The notes beneath the pieces are model-generated. The model saw only the letters and a program-made list of their open reading frames with translations, ran no database searches and was not told the origin of the DNA. From assembly GCA_036268425.1 (NCBI GenBank), contig DATAUE010000138.1, positions 1 through 64,000 of the forward strand: a stretch of 64,000 bases of DNA, read 5' to 3'. Shown here piece after piece: positions 1 through 6,505 of this stretch; position 1 is the first letter of the stretch; every line of letters starts with the position of its first letter. A program made the translations under genes and the position numbers. The stretch comes from DATARH01 sp036268425 (GTDB lineage: Bacteria > Pseudomonadota > Alphaproteobacteria > ATCC43930 > CGMCC-115725).

Positions 1-294
1 AGAGGCCACGCAGCGGCGACCGGCGACTACCGCCACGCAGCGGCGACCGGCTACAGCAGCCACGCAGCGGCGACCGGCGACAGAGGCCACGCAGCGGCGA
101 CCGGTCGCGGCGGCCACGCAGCGGCGACCGGTCGCGGCGGCCACGCAGCGGTGACCGGCGACAGAGGCCACGCAGCGGCGACCGGCGACTACGGCCACGC
201 AGCGGCGACCGGCACCTGCGGCCACGCAGCGGTGACCGGCGACAGAGGCCACGCAGCGGCGACCGGCTACAGAAGCCACGCAGCGGCGACCGGC
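1..294 (+). repeat. Tandem 27-bp coding repeat, 11 copies
   Basis: The unit is a 20-base nearly invariant core (CACGCAGCGGCGACCGGC plus flanks) and a 7-base variable part, giving an exact 27-base period with no loss of phase. Variation is concentrated in the two codons after T-G (DY, YS, DR, RG, TC, YR). Two copies have GTG instead of GCG, changing Ala to Val. The array continues to the left edge, so the true copy number is at least eleven. Confidence 0.95.
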
Positions 295-492
295 AAACAT
301 GCAATCGCTGCCTCTCTTGGCGCAGCCGGAACAGCAAAGGCTGGAGTCGATGGTTGGATCGTACTCGCCGCTTGGGATGACGACTGGAATTTGATTGTCG
401 TCAAGGCCGCCAAAGTCGGCGGTCCGGAGGGCATCAAACCCGATGTGTCTTATCGCCTGACGGTCGATGGCGAGTTTGTCGAAGCGGTTTAA
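1..492 (+). CDS. 9-residue repeat protein with DUF7666-like C-terminal domain (5' end outside window)
   Basis: The frame is open from base 1, so the gene starts upstream of the window. The first 98 codons are eleven copies of a 9-residue unit of the form G/S-H-A-A-A/V-T-G-x-x, followed by a degenerate unit and then a non-repetitive tail of about 45 residues containing GWIVLAAWDDDW, KAAKV and a final hydrophobic strand. Phage-associated proteins with 'GDRSAATNTG'-type repeats carry the same kind of tail, which is classed as DUF7666. The function is unknown; regular short repeats with small residues suggest a repetitive beta structure. The repeat number is likely to vary between strains. Identification of the tail is from memory of the family. 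Confidence 0.75.
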   Translation, partial: RGHAAATGDYRHAAATGYSSHAAATGDRGHAAATGRGGHAAATGRGGHAAVTGDRGHAAATGDYGHAAATGTCGHAAVTGDRGHAAATGYRSHAAATGKHAIAASLGAAGTAKAGVDGWIVLAAWDDDWNLIVVKAAKVGGPEGIKPDVSYRLTVDGEFVEAV

Positions 493-528
493 GCAACACA
501 CCGCGCCCAGCAGAGAGGATCGCCAGTC

Positions 529-939
529 ATGTCTGAGACAGTCGCGTCAGTTTCACCCACGTCAGCGCCGATTGCAGAAACTCCCGCGATACGCCGCGCC
601 AGGCTGGCGCAGGTGCTGAGGCATGAGATGCCGAAGGGGCACCGGTGGAATTTTAGTGTCGGCCTACGGGACTACGGTGACTGTGGTACAGTCGGTTGCG
701 CCGCTGGTGTTGCGGCGCTGGTTTGGATAGATCGTAAAAAATACTTCATCGACAAACGCGACGGAATTCGCGTTTGTAAATTAGCCGAATTCTTCGGGTT
801 GTCGCTAACGCAATCTTATAAAGTATTTAGTTATGTCGGTTACCCTTTCTTTCCCACCGTCACTCCCGAGATGGTGGCTGACAAGCTAGAGAGCTTCAAC
901 GCCCCAGCGCCCACCCCGAGCGGGGAGGGGCGCGGCTGA
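529..939 (+). CDS. Hypothetical phage protein with DCGTVGCAAG motif
   Basis: This is a 136-residue protein of unknown function. It has a low-complexity N-terminus rich in Ser, Thr and Pro, then Arg-rich helix residues, and the motif CGTVGCAAGVAAL near residue 55. Similar CGT-[VA]-[AG]-CA-x-G motifs recur in small uncharacterised phage and island proteins of proteobacteria. The middle part is AT-richer than the flanks. The gene follows the repeat gene after 36 bases, with a GAGAGG Shine-Dalgarno-like stretch upstream of its ATG. Its stop overlaps the next start as TGATG, so the two are probably translationally coupled. Confidence 0.7.
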   Translation: MSETVASVSPTSAPIAETPAIRRARLAQVLRHEMPKGHRWNFSVGLRDYGDCGTVGCAAGVAALVWIDRKKYFIDKRDGIRVCKLAEFFGLSLTQSYKVFSYVGYPFFPTVTPEMVADKLESFNAPAPTPSGEGRG

Positions 940-1187
940 TGGGCTGCCCCGCCCCAACATCTCTCGCCCTCGTCCCCATCAGTCCGATCGCAGAGATCGC
1001 CGGCGCGCTGATCTCAGTAGAGGTCGATCTTAAATGGGCGCGATCGGCCCTCATTGATCTCGAGCCAGTCCCGATCTCCGCGGCAAACCTTATGCGCAAG
1101 GCCGGCGAACGGCTGCTGGAAGCCGCTGCGCAACTGTCGGAGTTGGCTGGGGTGGAGGGGATCGGCCAACGAGGAGATGGACTGTGA
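939..1187 (+). CDS. Small hypothetical protein
   Basis: An 82-residue protein that begins in the TGATG overlap with the preceding gene and ends in a GTGA overlap with the next. It has an Ala/Leu-rich helical C-terminal half (LMRKAGERLLEAAAQLSELA) and no recognisable domain or motif. Reality is supported mainly by the overlaps and the absence of an alternative frame; function is unknown. Confidence 0.55.
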   Translation: MGCPAPTSLALVPISPIAEIAGALISVEVDLKWARSALIDLEPVPISAANLMRKAGERLLEAAAQLSELAGVEGIGQRGDGL

Positions 1188-1435
1188 GCGCGTGTAAACA
1201 AAAAGACCTTACCGACGATCAAAAGCAAATTCTGATGTACCTAGAAACGCAACCTGACGGAGCAACTGCGGTTTGGGTCGCAGAGGGATGCAAGCATTTC
1301 TACGACCCCCAGTGGGCGAGGCGTCGGCTCCAGCGTCTTATTGACCTCGGCTTTGTCAGTAAAATGGCAATCGGCTGGTACAGCATCACCGATGCTGGCC
1401 GCTCGGCCTTAGCTGGGGAGAGCGGACGGCTGTGA
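1184..1435 (+). CDS. Small winged-helix-like protein
   Basis: An 83-residue protein with a GTG start in a GTGA overlap. The order of elements (QKQILMYLETQPDG, then RRRLQRLIDLGFV, then YSITDAGRSAL) is that of a winged helix: first helix, recognition helix with basic residues, and a wing ending in 'ITDAGR'. It is likely a nucleic-acid-binding protein or an isolated wHTH module of the island. A second protein with the same C-terminal pattern (YRITDAGRAAL) is encoded at 1647..1907, so the two may be paralogues. No target can be inferred. Confidence 0.65.
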   Translation: MSACKQKDLTDDQKQILMYLETQPDGATAVWVAEGCKHFYDPQWARRRLQRLIDLGFVSKMAIGWYSITDAGRSALAGESGRL

Positions 1436-1650
1436 ACACTGGGTGGACGGTGCCTCGCTGGCGTGCGGTGATTTGGTATCGCACTGAGGCAGGATCAGTC
1501 GAAATCGAGCACATGCTCTCGGAAATCGAGGATTTGCACGACGCTGTTGAGCGTGGCCCGCATTTCGATTGCGTCGAAAAGATTGAGGTTTTCCGCGTCT
1601 TTCATTGCGAGGATGAGCTTTTGACTGTCGAGGAGGCGGAGAGACGATGA
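1432..1650 (+). CDS. Small hypothetical phage protein
   Basis: A 72-residue protein starting at GTG in a GTGA overlap and ending in an ATGA overlap. It contains W-Y-R-T-E-A-G, an acidic central region (IEHMLSEIEDLHDAVERGP) and a C-terminal strand-rich stretch with KIEVFRV. Proteins of this pattern (YRTEAGxVxVEHxxxEIEDLHDxVERGP) occur in other alphaproteobacterial prophages, as I recall. The function is unknown. Confidence 0.65.
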   Translation: MNTGWTVPRWRAVIWYRTEAGSVEIEHMLSEIEDLHDAVERGPHFDCVEKIEVFRVFHCEDELLTVEEAERR

Positions 1651-1907
1651 CTGATAAAGAGCTGAGTGCACTGGAGTTTCTTGCAATGCAACCAGAGCCA
1701 GTGACCGCCTTTGATCTGGGGCATTGGATATCAGGCGGCATGTTTGAATCCCGTCGATCGACAGCAGGATGCGGGTCGAACATTGGTAGGTCTCTTTATT
1801 TGAAAGGCTTTGTTAGCCTCCACTGGAAGCGCCCCGAACTTTACGTTTACCGCATCACCGACGCCGGCCGCGCGGCTCTGGTCGATGCGAAAGCCCCGGC
1901 CCCATGA
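1647..1907 (+). CDS. Small winged-helix-like protein
   Basis: An 86-residue protein with an ATG in the ATGA overlap with the gene before. KELSALEFLAMQPEPVTAFDLGHW resembles the first helices of a wHTH, SNIGRSLYLKGFV a recognition helix, and YRITDAGRAAL the wing and last helix. It resembles the product of 1184..1435 in layout and in its ending, suggesting an old duplication. It may bind DNA, but no operator or partner is visible. Confidence 0.65.
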   Translation: MTDKELSALEFLAMQPEPVTAFDLGHWISGGMFESRRSTAGCGSNIGRSLYLKGFVSLHWKRPELYVYRITDAGRAALVDAKAPAP

Positions 1908-2146
1908 TTGCCCCCAACGACCCGCGCTCCCCGTTCGATCTTGCCGGAATCAAGTTGCACCGGGCGCTCGACACAGAGCGGGACGGCTTGATGCGCAATC
2001 TACTGGTCTTCGAGGCAATCCAATATCTGCGCGCCGCCGGTCGAAACGACCTCGCCGATCGACTGGTTGCCGGCGACGACATGCAAGCGATCTGCAACGA
2101 GATTTTGTGGCCGGCCGAGAGTGCTGGCGAGAGGGAGGCGGCTTGA
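1904..2146 (+). CDS. Small hypothetical protein
   Basis: An 80-residue, probably all-helical protein, with LRAAGRNDLADRLVAGDDMQAIC in the C-terminal half. It starts in an ATGA overlap with the upstream gene and ends one base before the next start codon. No domain is recognised. Confidence 0.6.
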   Translation: MIAPNDPRSPFDLAGIKLHRALDTERDGLMRNLLVFEAIQYLRAAGRNDLADRLVAGDDMQAICNEILWPAESAGEREAA

Positions 2147-2147
2147 G

Positions 2148-2483
2148 ATGGCAATCGGAGACTGGACAGAAGACGACGTAAGAAATGGACTTCGCACACC
2201 AAACGGAGAATTAGTCGGAGGCCTTAATGTCCACGATTACGAAAAAGGACACAAGGATTTTAAGGCTGGTATTGCGCCTCCGTCCTTGACTTCGGCTTCC
2301 TATGATTTAGGCCGCCGCCGCGCCGCCGAAAACGCAGAAGCCAAAGCTGATATCCGCGCAATGCTGGATAGGCAATGGGATGAAGCCGACAAGCGCATGG
2401 AGTCGATCCTGCGCGGGCATCCAGAAGCCCTGGCAGATTATCGCGCTCGGATGGCCGATATCCGGGCAAGGCAAAAATCATGA
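2148..2483 (+). CDS. Small hypothetical protein
   Basis: A 111-residue hydrophilic protein. I chose the ATG at 2148, one base after the previous stop and preceded by GAGGGAGG, rather than an upstream in-frame ATG that would extend far into the previous gene. It contains an N-terminal mixed region (DVRNGLRTPNGELVGG) and a charged helical C-terminus (ADIRAMLDRQWDEADKRM). Its stop overlaps the ATG of a 17-codon relic reading frame at 2480. Function unknown. Confidence 0.6.
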   Translation: MAIGDWTEDDVRNGLRTPNGELVGGLNVHDYEKGHKDFKAGIAPPSLTSASYDLGRRRAAENAEAKADIRAMLDRQWDEADKRMESILRGHPEALADYRARMADIRARQKS

Positions 2484-2533
2484 CCACATCCATCGCTGCA
2501 GAACTTCCGAAACCGATAGTCCGTGGGGGTTAA
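2480..2533 (+). pseudogene. 17-codon relic of the 5' end of the gene now at 2720
   Basis: An ATG in an ATGA overlap with the preceding stop opens a frame of only 17 codons, ending in TAA at 2531..2533. It encodes A-E-L-P-K-P-I-V, which is identical to residues 10-17 of the protein encoded at 2720..2917, and the DNA shares a 23-base exact repeat with that gene. I read it as the stump of an older copy of that gene, cut off when the gene at 2535..2723 arrived. It may still act as a short coupling leader. Confidence 0.6.
2498..2520 (+). repeat. 23-bp direct repeat, left copy
   Basis: The 23 bases beginning GCAGAACTTCC and ending CCGATAGT are identical to 2747..2769. The two copies flank the AT-richer gene 2535..2723. 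Confidence 0.9.
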
Positions 2534-2534
2534 G

Positions 2535-2723
2535 ATGATCGATTGCGTAATTCTTTATCGAGTGAATGGCGGACCTGTCGAGTTTGTCTACAACCCGGAA
2601 AATGAAAATGAACCAATAGCCGTATTCGGTTCATTAGACGACGCTATTTCATATACCGAAGCAAACGCTCTGTTCCTAAGCGGGCAAGCAGATTTCCAAA
2701 TCGTGGAGTTGAACGAGCTATGA
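2535..2723 (+). CDS. Small acidic hypothetical protein, probable inserted (moron-like) gene
   Basis: A 62-residue protein beginning MIDCVILYRVNGGPVEF. The ATG at 2535 is chosen over an upstream GTG because GGGGG precedes it at suitable distance. It is predicted to be a small alpha/beta protein (strand-rich first half, helix DDAISYTEANALFL, final strand FQIVELNEL). Its base composition is clearly richer in A and T than its neighbours, and it lies between two 23-bp direct repeats, suggesting later acquisition. Function unknown. Confidence 0.65.
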   Translation: MIDCVILYRVNGGPVEFVYNPENENEPIAVFGSLDDAISYTEANALFLSGQADFQIVELNEL

Positions 2724-2917
2724 CAGCCGCATTCCACGCGCCTATCGCAGAACTTCCGAAACCGATAGTTCACGAGCGCGAGCGTGCCCGCAAACGCGAC
2801 CGTCGCAAATCTCGTCAGCCGCGCACGCTGCCGCAGATGCGGATTGTCCCGGCGGGTGGGGCACTTCCAGACTGGCTGATTGACCTCGCGGCTTTAGAAG
2901 CGGCGGCGCGGCCATGA
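2720..2917 (+). CDS. Small basic hypothetical protein
   Basis: A 65-residue protein with a strongly basic middle (HERERARKRDRRKSRQPRT) and a hydrophobic-acidic C-terminus. It starts in an ATGA overlap and ends in another. The basic stretch would suit nucleic-acid binding, but there is no recognised fold. The first part of the gene contains the right copy of the 23-bp repeat. Confidence 0.6.
   Translation: MTAAFHAPIAELPKPIVHERERARKRDRRKSRQPRTLPQMRIVPAGGALPDWLIDLAALEAAARP
2747..2769 (+). repeat. 23-bp direct repeat, right copy
   Basis: Exact copy of 2498..2520, lying inside codons 10-17 of the gene at 2720. Spacing between copies is 249 bases. Confidence 0.9.
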
Positions 2918-3126
2918 GTGCGATCCAGATGTTTACCTGCCCATCCTGCGAAGGTGTTGGCTGGCGTCTGTGGTTTGACCGAGGGCGAGCGCGTTTCATC
3001 CGGTGCATGGTGTGTGTCGGTGCCCGAACAATTTGCTGGATTTACGGTGCGACGCCGACGCCGACGCTTGTTCCACATTATCTACGCGGCGGCAGCCGGA
3101 TTGTGCTGGAGGTTCCACTGCCATGA
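2914..3126 (+). CDS. Small zinc-ribbon-like protein
   Basis: A 70-residue protein with FTCPSCEGVGW near the N-terminus and CMVCVGARTIC in the middle. Two CxxC pairs spaced by about 20 residues suggest a zinc ribbon or a DnaJ-like half finger (CPSCEGVG fits CxxCxGxG). It is joined to both neighbours by ATGA overlaps. It is one of several Cys-rich mini-proteins in the island (see 4308 and 7109). Confidence 0.6.
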   Translation: MSAIQMFTCPSCEGVGWRLWFDRGRARFIRCMVCVGARTICWIYGATPTPTLVPHYLRGGSRIVLEVPLP

Positions 3127-3323
3127 CCCCGCCAGCCAGCCCCTATCTGACCGCACCGCCTCGCGACCGCACGACAGCGGCACTCGACCTTGCGGCAAAC
3201 GCGATCCGCGAACTTGTCGGCTCCCTGGACAATGCCGGCGAACGCGCCAGAGCGGTGATTCACGCGAGGATGGCGCTGGCGGATATTGCGACGCTGCGGG
3301 GAGCGGGAGGCGCAGAGCGATGA
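3123..3323 (+). CDS. Small hypothetical protein
   Basis: A 66-residue Ala-rich helical protein. The ATG at 3123, in an ATGA overlap with the preceding gene, is preferred to a much earlier in-frame ATG that would lie inside that gene. It contains LDLAANAIRELVGSLDNAGE and ends in an ATGA overlap with the next gene. No domain recognised. Confidence 0.55.
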   Translation: MTPPASPYLTAPPRDRTTAALDLAANAIRELVGSLDNAGERARAVIHARMALADIATLRGAGGAER

Positions 3324-3583
3324 CCTCAGTCCTCGCCACCCCCCTCCCGACAGGCCCGCTCGACATATCCGGCCGCACGCGCCAGCTCGTCCATATGGTT
3401 AAAGGCGTCGGCGCGCAGCATGCGCACACCCGGGAGCGCGGCATCCTCACCGGCAACATGAAAGAGGAGCGCGGCGCCGTGTGGTTCGAGGTCGATTTCG
3501 GCGGACGCGAGCCCCGGTACGTGCCGTCGCGGTCGATCCGGTACTGCCTGCCGCCGGTAGGCGAGTTTGGAGGTGCGGCGTGA
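3320..3583 (+). CDS. Small hypothetical phage protein
   Basis: An 87-residue protein starting at the ATG in an ATGA overlap (an open frame extends far upstream but has no support). It contains a GILTGNM motif followed by EERGAVWFEVDFGGREPRYVP, resembling a small beta-barrel protein. Its stop overlaps the GTG of the next gene (GTGA). Function unknown. Confidence 0.6.
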   Translation: MTSVLATPLPTGPLDISGRTRQLVHMVKGVGAQHAHTRERGILTGNMKEERGAVWFEVDFGGREPRYVPSRSIRYCLPPVGEFGGAA

Positions 3584-4104
3584 AATGGTGTCTCTCGCAC
3601 CGCGCCGATCCGGCTGCGCGTCAATTGGCTGATCGTCACTACAATCGCCAGAAGATCGGCTCTCCGCAGTTTGCTCCACCAGGATCGTGTGTCGTGTTTG
3701 TCACTGAATGCGGTCGCGCGTTCTGGATCACATCAGCACCGTTCGCTGAATTTGTGAAGCACGCATGGGCGGGCGCATGGGTTTGTTCGGCGTTTCGATC
3801 TGAGAACGCCGGTAAAGCATCCGAACTTATCCGTCAAGCTGTGGCGGCGACGCTCGCTCATTACGGCGAGCCGCCTACGCTCGGAATGGTGACGTTCATT
3901 AATCGTAAGTTTGTGCGCCCAACGATGGTTCATGGCATCGAAACTTGGGGTTGGACTTATCTGAAAGCGGGATTTCGCCCGTGCGGCGAAACGAGGGGCG
4001 GTCTGCTGGCAATGCAGTTGCAGCCTGCTGATATGCCGTCGCCGCAACCTGCGTTGCCTCGCTCAATGCATGGGACGCCGCTTTTCGATGGAAATGCGGC
4101 ATGA
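3580..4104 (+). CDS. Conserved phage protein, GNAT-like
   Basis: A 174-residue protein beginning at GTG in a GTGA overlap (first residues M-K-W-C-L-S-H-R-A-D). The pattern ADRHYNRQKIGSPQF, WITSAPFAEFVKHAWAGAWVC and LGMVTFINRKFVRP is one I recognise from a widespread family of uncharacterised phage and plasmid proteins, sometimes annotated as acetyltransferase-like. The C-terminal phrase WGWTYLKAGFRPCG is like the last strand-helix of a GNAT fold. No acetyl-CoA loop can be pointed to with certainty, so the enzymatic role is open. Confidence 0.75.
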   Translation: MKWCLSHRADPAARQLADRHYNRQKIGSPQFAPPGSCVVFVTECGRAFWITSAPFAEFVKHAWAGAWVCSAFRSENAGKASELIRQAVAATLAHYGEPPTLGMVTFINRKFVRPTMVHGIETWGWTYLKAGFRPCGETRGGLLAMQLQPADMPSPQPALPRSMHGTPLFDGNAA

Positions 4105-4301
4105 CCATCTTCGATGGCGCGCGCGATTTAGACACATTCGATCTTTTGCAAACCACCGGTGCGCTCTACCGGCCCGCACGCGCCCGCTGCCGGCACGACT
4201 GGCGCGGCGTCTGGCGGCGGCATGGCGCGCTCCTGCCGATCGCACTGGCTCTTGGACTATACGCGGGCACCGTGCTCGCTGTGATCTTTAGCGTGAGGTG
4301 A
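4101..4301 (+). CDS. Small single-pass membrane protein
   Basis: A 66-residue protein with a hydrophilic, Arg-rich N-terminal part (RPARARCRHDWRGVWRRHG) and one transmembrane helix at the C-terminus (ALLPIALALGLYAGTVLAVIF). The positive charges before the helix predict a cytoplasmic N-terminus. It begins in an ATGA overlap. Function unknown. Confidence 0.6.
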   Translation: MTIFDGARDLDTFDLLQTTGALYRPARARCRHDWRGVWRRHGALLPIALALGLYAGTVLAVIFSVR

Positions 4302-4307
4302 TGAGCG

Positions 4308-4478
4308 ATGAAGGATTGTAAAGAGTGCCAAGGCACGGGAGTTTGTCCGGACTGCGATGGCTCTGGAAAGGACATTTTTCAAGAAACCAAAGATTGTGAC
4401 TTGTGTGACGGCACTGGAAATTGTCCGGATTGTGACGGTTCTGGAAAATTTGAAGAAGAAGGAACAGCAACACCATGA
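4308..4478 (+). CDS. 56-residue DnaJ-type zinc-finger protein with four CxxCxGxG motifs
   Basis: The ATG at 4308 opens a 56-codon frame ending in TGA at 4476..4478, overlapping the next ATG as ATGA. The protein contains CKECQGTG, CPDCDGSG, CDLCDGTG and CPDCDGSG, that is, all four zinc-binding repeats of the DnaJ cysteine-rich domain and almost nothing else. The halves (residues 2-27 and 28-53) are clearly a duplication of each other. In DnaJ the four motifs bind two zinc ions and help hold unfolded protein. Here the domain stands alone, while a J domain is encoded separately at 7691..8320. The gene is AT-richer than its neighbours. Confidence 0.85.
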   Translation: MKDCKECQGTGVCPDCDGSGKDIFQETKDCDLCDGTGNCPDCDGSGKFEEEGTATP

Positions 4479-4927
4479 CCGCAATCCCCACAAACACCCG
4501 TCTCGACGAACTGCATCGTCAACTCGACGGCATGGATATCGACATCCAGCACGATGAGCGGGCGCTCGCCGACAAGCGCCAGGAGCGTGCTGTGATCGCG
4601 GCCCGGATCGAGGAACACGAGATCATCGCGGCGGGGCAGGGAGATGGCGCAGACCGCTCTCCCGAGCCGCAACCGCAGCCGCCAGTCGCGGAGCGCCGGC
4701 CGGTGCAGCGCGAGGTTATGGCGTTGCTGGAGCCTACCGACGACGACGCTGACGAAGCGATGTGCGAAGTCGATATCGTCGCTCAGACCGGGCTGCCGAA
4801 GGCGTCGGTACACGTTTTTCTGCTGAACGCCGTCCGCTCAGGGAAGCTGGTGCGCGAGGGTGATTTCTATTCGCTGCCGAAGAGCGCCGCCGCGGGGCCA
4901 GCTGAGCTGCAGGATGCTGCGGAATGA
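4475..4927 (+). CDS. Coiled-coil plus winged-helix protein
   Basis: A 150-residue protein in two parts. Residues about 5-52 form a charged coiled coil (RLDELHRQLDGMDIDIQ through ADKRQERAVIAARIEEHE). A Pro/Gln-rich linker follows, and residues about 75-140 look like a small wHTH (QREVMALL, AQTGLPKASVHVFLLNAVRSGKLV, FYSLP). It is coupled to the zinc-finger gene by an ATGA overlap. A DNA-binding role is plausible but not shown. Confidence 0.65.
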   Translation: MTAIPTNTRLDELHRQLDGMDIDIQHDERALADKRQERAVIAARIEEHEIIAAGQGDGADRSPEPQPQPPVAERRPVQREVMALLEPTDDDADEAMCEVDIVAQTGLPKASVHVFLLNAVRSGKLVREGDFYSLPKSAAAGPAELQDAAE

Positions 4928-4944
4928 TGGAGGGGTGAGGGAAG

Positions 4945-5868
4945 ATGGCTGACAACAGCAAAATCGAATGGACGGACTCGACCCTCACACCGATCCGCGC
5001 CCGCAACCGCGCCACCGGCAGGGTCGGTCATTTTTGCGAGCACGCCAGCCCCGGCTGCATCAACTGCTACAGCGAAGCATTCAATCGCCGCGGCATCGGC
5101 GCTGGCGTGGCCTTCCAGCGGCAGAACCGCGACCAAGTCGAGTTGTTTCTCGACGAAAAGATGCTGATGCAACCACTTCGGTGGAAACGCCCGCGCCGCA
5201 TCTTCTGGGGATCGATGACGGACTTGTTTGCCGACTTCGTGACCGACGAATGGCTCGATCGGATATTCGCGGTCGCCGCGTTGACGCCGCAACATACGCA
5301 CCTGTTTCTGACCAAGCGGACCGAGCGGATGCGGGAGTATGTCGCGAAATCATCGCGGCCAAACCTTATAGCGAACAGCATTGATCGCTCTCCGGCGCTA
5401 TCTGGCGCCGCCATCTTAACGGGCGCATACGACAAGCTGGACGAGATCGATACTTGGCCGCTCCCCAATGTCTGGCTCGGCTGCTCGGTAGAGGATCAAC
5501 AGCGCGCCGATGAGCGCCGAGAGCCGCTTAGCGCCCTTGCCGCCGCTGGCTGGCGCACGTTTGTCAGTTACGAGCCAGCACTCGGTCCTGTGGATTGGAG
5601 CGGCTGGGAGTTTCTGTCACAGCTGATTTCGGGCGGAGAGAGCGGCCCGAAGGCCCGGCCGTCGCATCCTGACTGGCACCGAGGCGCACGCGATTTCTGT
5701 CTCTGGGCCGGGGTTGCCTATTTTTTCAAGCAGTGGGGGAACTGGCACCCGGACGCGCTGCTCTACACCGATTTGCAGGGGCGCAACCCACCACCAAATA
5801 TGCGCCGCAGCAAGAAAGCCGCCGGCCGGCTGCTCGACGGACGCGAATGGAACGAGGTGCCCGCATGA
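4945..5868 (+). CDS. DUF5131 family protein (phage Gp37/Gp68, three-Cys motif)
   Basis: A 307-residue protein. Near residues 31-45 it has C-E-H-A-S-P-G-C-I-N-C-Y-S-E, the three-cysteine signature of the Gp37/Gp68 (DUF5131, PF07505) family. Later family features are RIFWGSMTDLFADFV, HLFLTKRTERM, a WLGCSVED motif and ISGGESGPKARP. The family is found in phages and islands, its enzymatic activity is unproven, and it often sits beside a 'three-Cys-motif partner' gene (TcmP). No such partner is seen in this window. The ATG follows an AGGGAAG Shine-Dalgarno sequence after a 17-base gap. Confidence 0.9.
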   Translation: MADNSKIEWTDSTLTPIRARNRATGRVGHFCEHASPGCINCYSEAFNRRGIGAGVAFQRQNRDQVELFLDEKMLMQPLRWKRPRRIFWGSMTDLFADFVTDEWLDRIFAVAALTPQHTHLFLTKRTERMREYVAKSSRPNLIANSIDRSPALSGAAILTGAYDKLDEIDTWPLPNVWLGCSVEDQQRADERREPLSALAAAGWRTFVSYEPALGPVDWSGWEFLSQLISGGESGPKARPSHPDWHRGARDFCLWAGVAYFFKQWGNWHPDALLYTDLQGRNPPPNMRRSKKAAGRLLDGREWNEVPA

Positions 5869-6308
5869 AACCCTACCTCGAAACCGACGCCGAGCTTATC
5901 GCCTCGTGTCGCAGCGGCCAGTCATGGACCCGGCACAACACGACGATCATGGATTTGTGCAACCGGCTGGAGCAGAGGGCGGGGGAAATCGAGTACGCGA
6001 GACTCGCTATACATTGTCTCATTAAACTTTTACCGGAAATCACGCCTCCGGAAACAAAACCGCACATGGCATTACATGAAAAGCGCGACGACAACCCAGA
6101 ACTTACCAAGCTGCTCGCCGAAGCTCGGCGTGCGTATGATGCGATGACGCCGGAAGAAAAAGAAGAAATGCACCGCGAGCAAGCCAAGTCCTGGGCGCGA
6201 AGCTGCAAAGAGAAAGGCGAAGAAAAATCAGCACCCGGTATCTTGAAATGGCGCGGCGCTTTTGGTCTAGATCAACATGGTAGTGTTCCAGGGGATGATT
6301 GGGAATGA
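5865..6308 (+). CDS. Hypothetical phage protein
   Basis: A 147-residue hydrophilic protein, starting at ATG in an ATGA overlap with the DUF5131 gene. It is helical in prediction, with ELTKLLAEARRAYDAMTPEEKEEMHREQAKS in its middle, a pattern seen in uncharacterised phage proteins. Its 3' half is richer in A and T. Function unknown. Confidence 0.65.
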   Translation: MKPYLETDAELIASCRSGQSWTRHNTTIMDLCNRLEQRAGEIEYARLAIHCLIKLLPEITPPETKPHMALHEKRDDNPELTKLLAEARRAYDAMTPEEKEEMHREQAKSWARSCKEKGEEKSAPGILKWRGAFGLDQHGSVPGDDWE

Positions 6309-6505
6309 GCGAATATCTCGGTCCACAATGGGAATATCATGTAGTTGGTACGCGTGATTTCCTTCAAGATGACATTCTAAACGATTGGGGAACACATGGA
6401 TGGGAACTGGCCCAAGTAATTCTAGTACGCGATAGGTATAATGAAATAATAGGAAGAAGCTATATATTTAAGAGGCAGAAATGGCCGTGTCAAACGCGCC
6501 GCTGA
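6305..6505 (+). CDS. DUF4177-like small protein
   Basis: A 66-residue protein with WEYHVVG near the start, ILNDWGTHGWELAQVI in the middle and YIFKRQ near the end. This is the WEYxVV ... LNxxGxxGWELxxV ... FKR pattern of DUF4177. The ATG at 6305 lies in an ATGA overlap. The gene is markedly AT-rich compared with the rest of the array, suggesting a separate origin. Its 3' end overlaps the following gene by 25 bases. The family has no known function. Confidence 0.75.
   Translation: MSEYLGPQWEYHVVGTRDFLQDDILNDWGTHGWELAQVILVRDRYNEIIGRSYIFKRQKWPCQTRR

Noticed and set aside
1..294. A CRISPR-like array of 27-bp repeats
   Set aside because: The repeats are contiguous without unique spacers, stay in one open reading frame and encode a regular 9-residue repeat.
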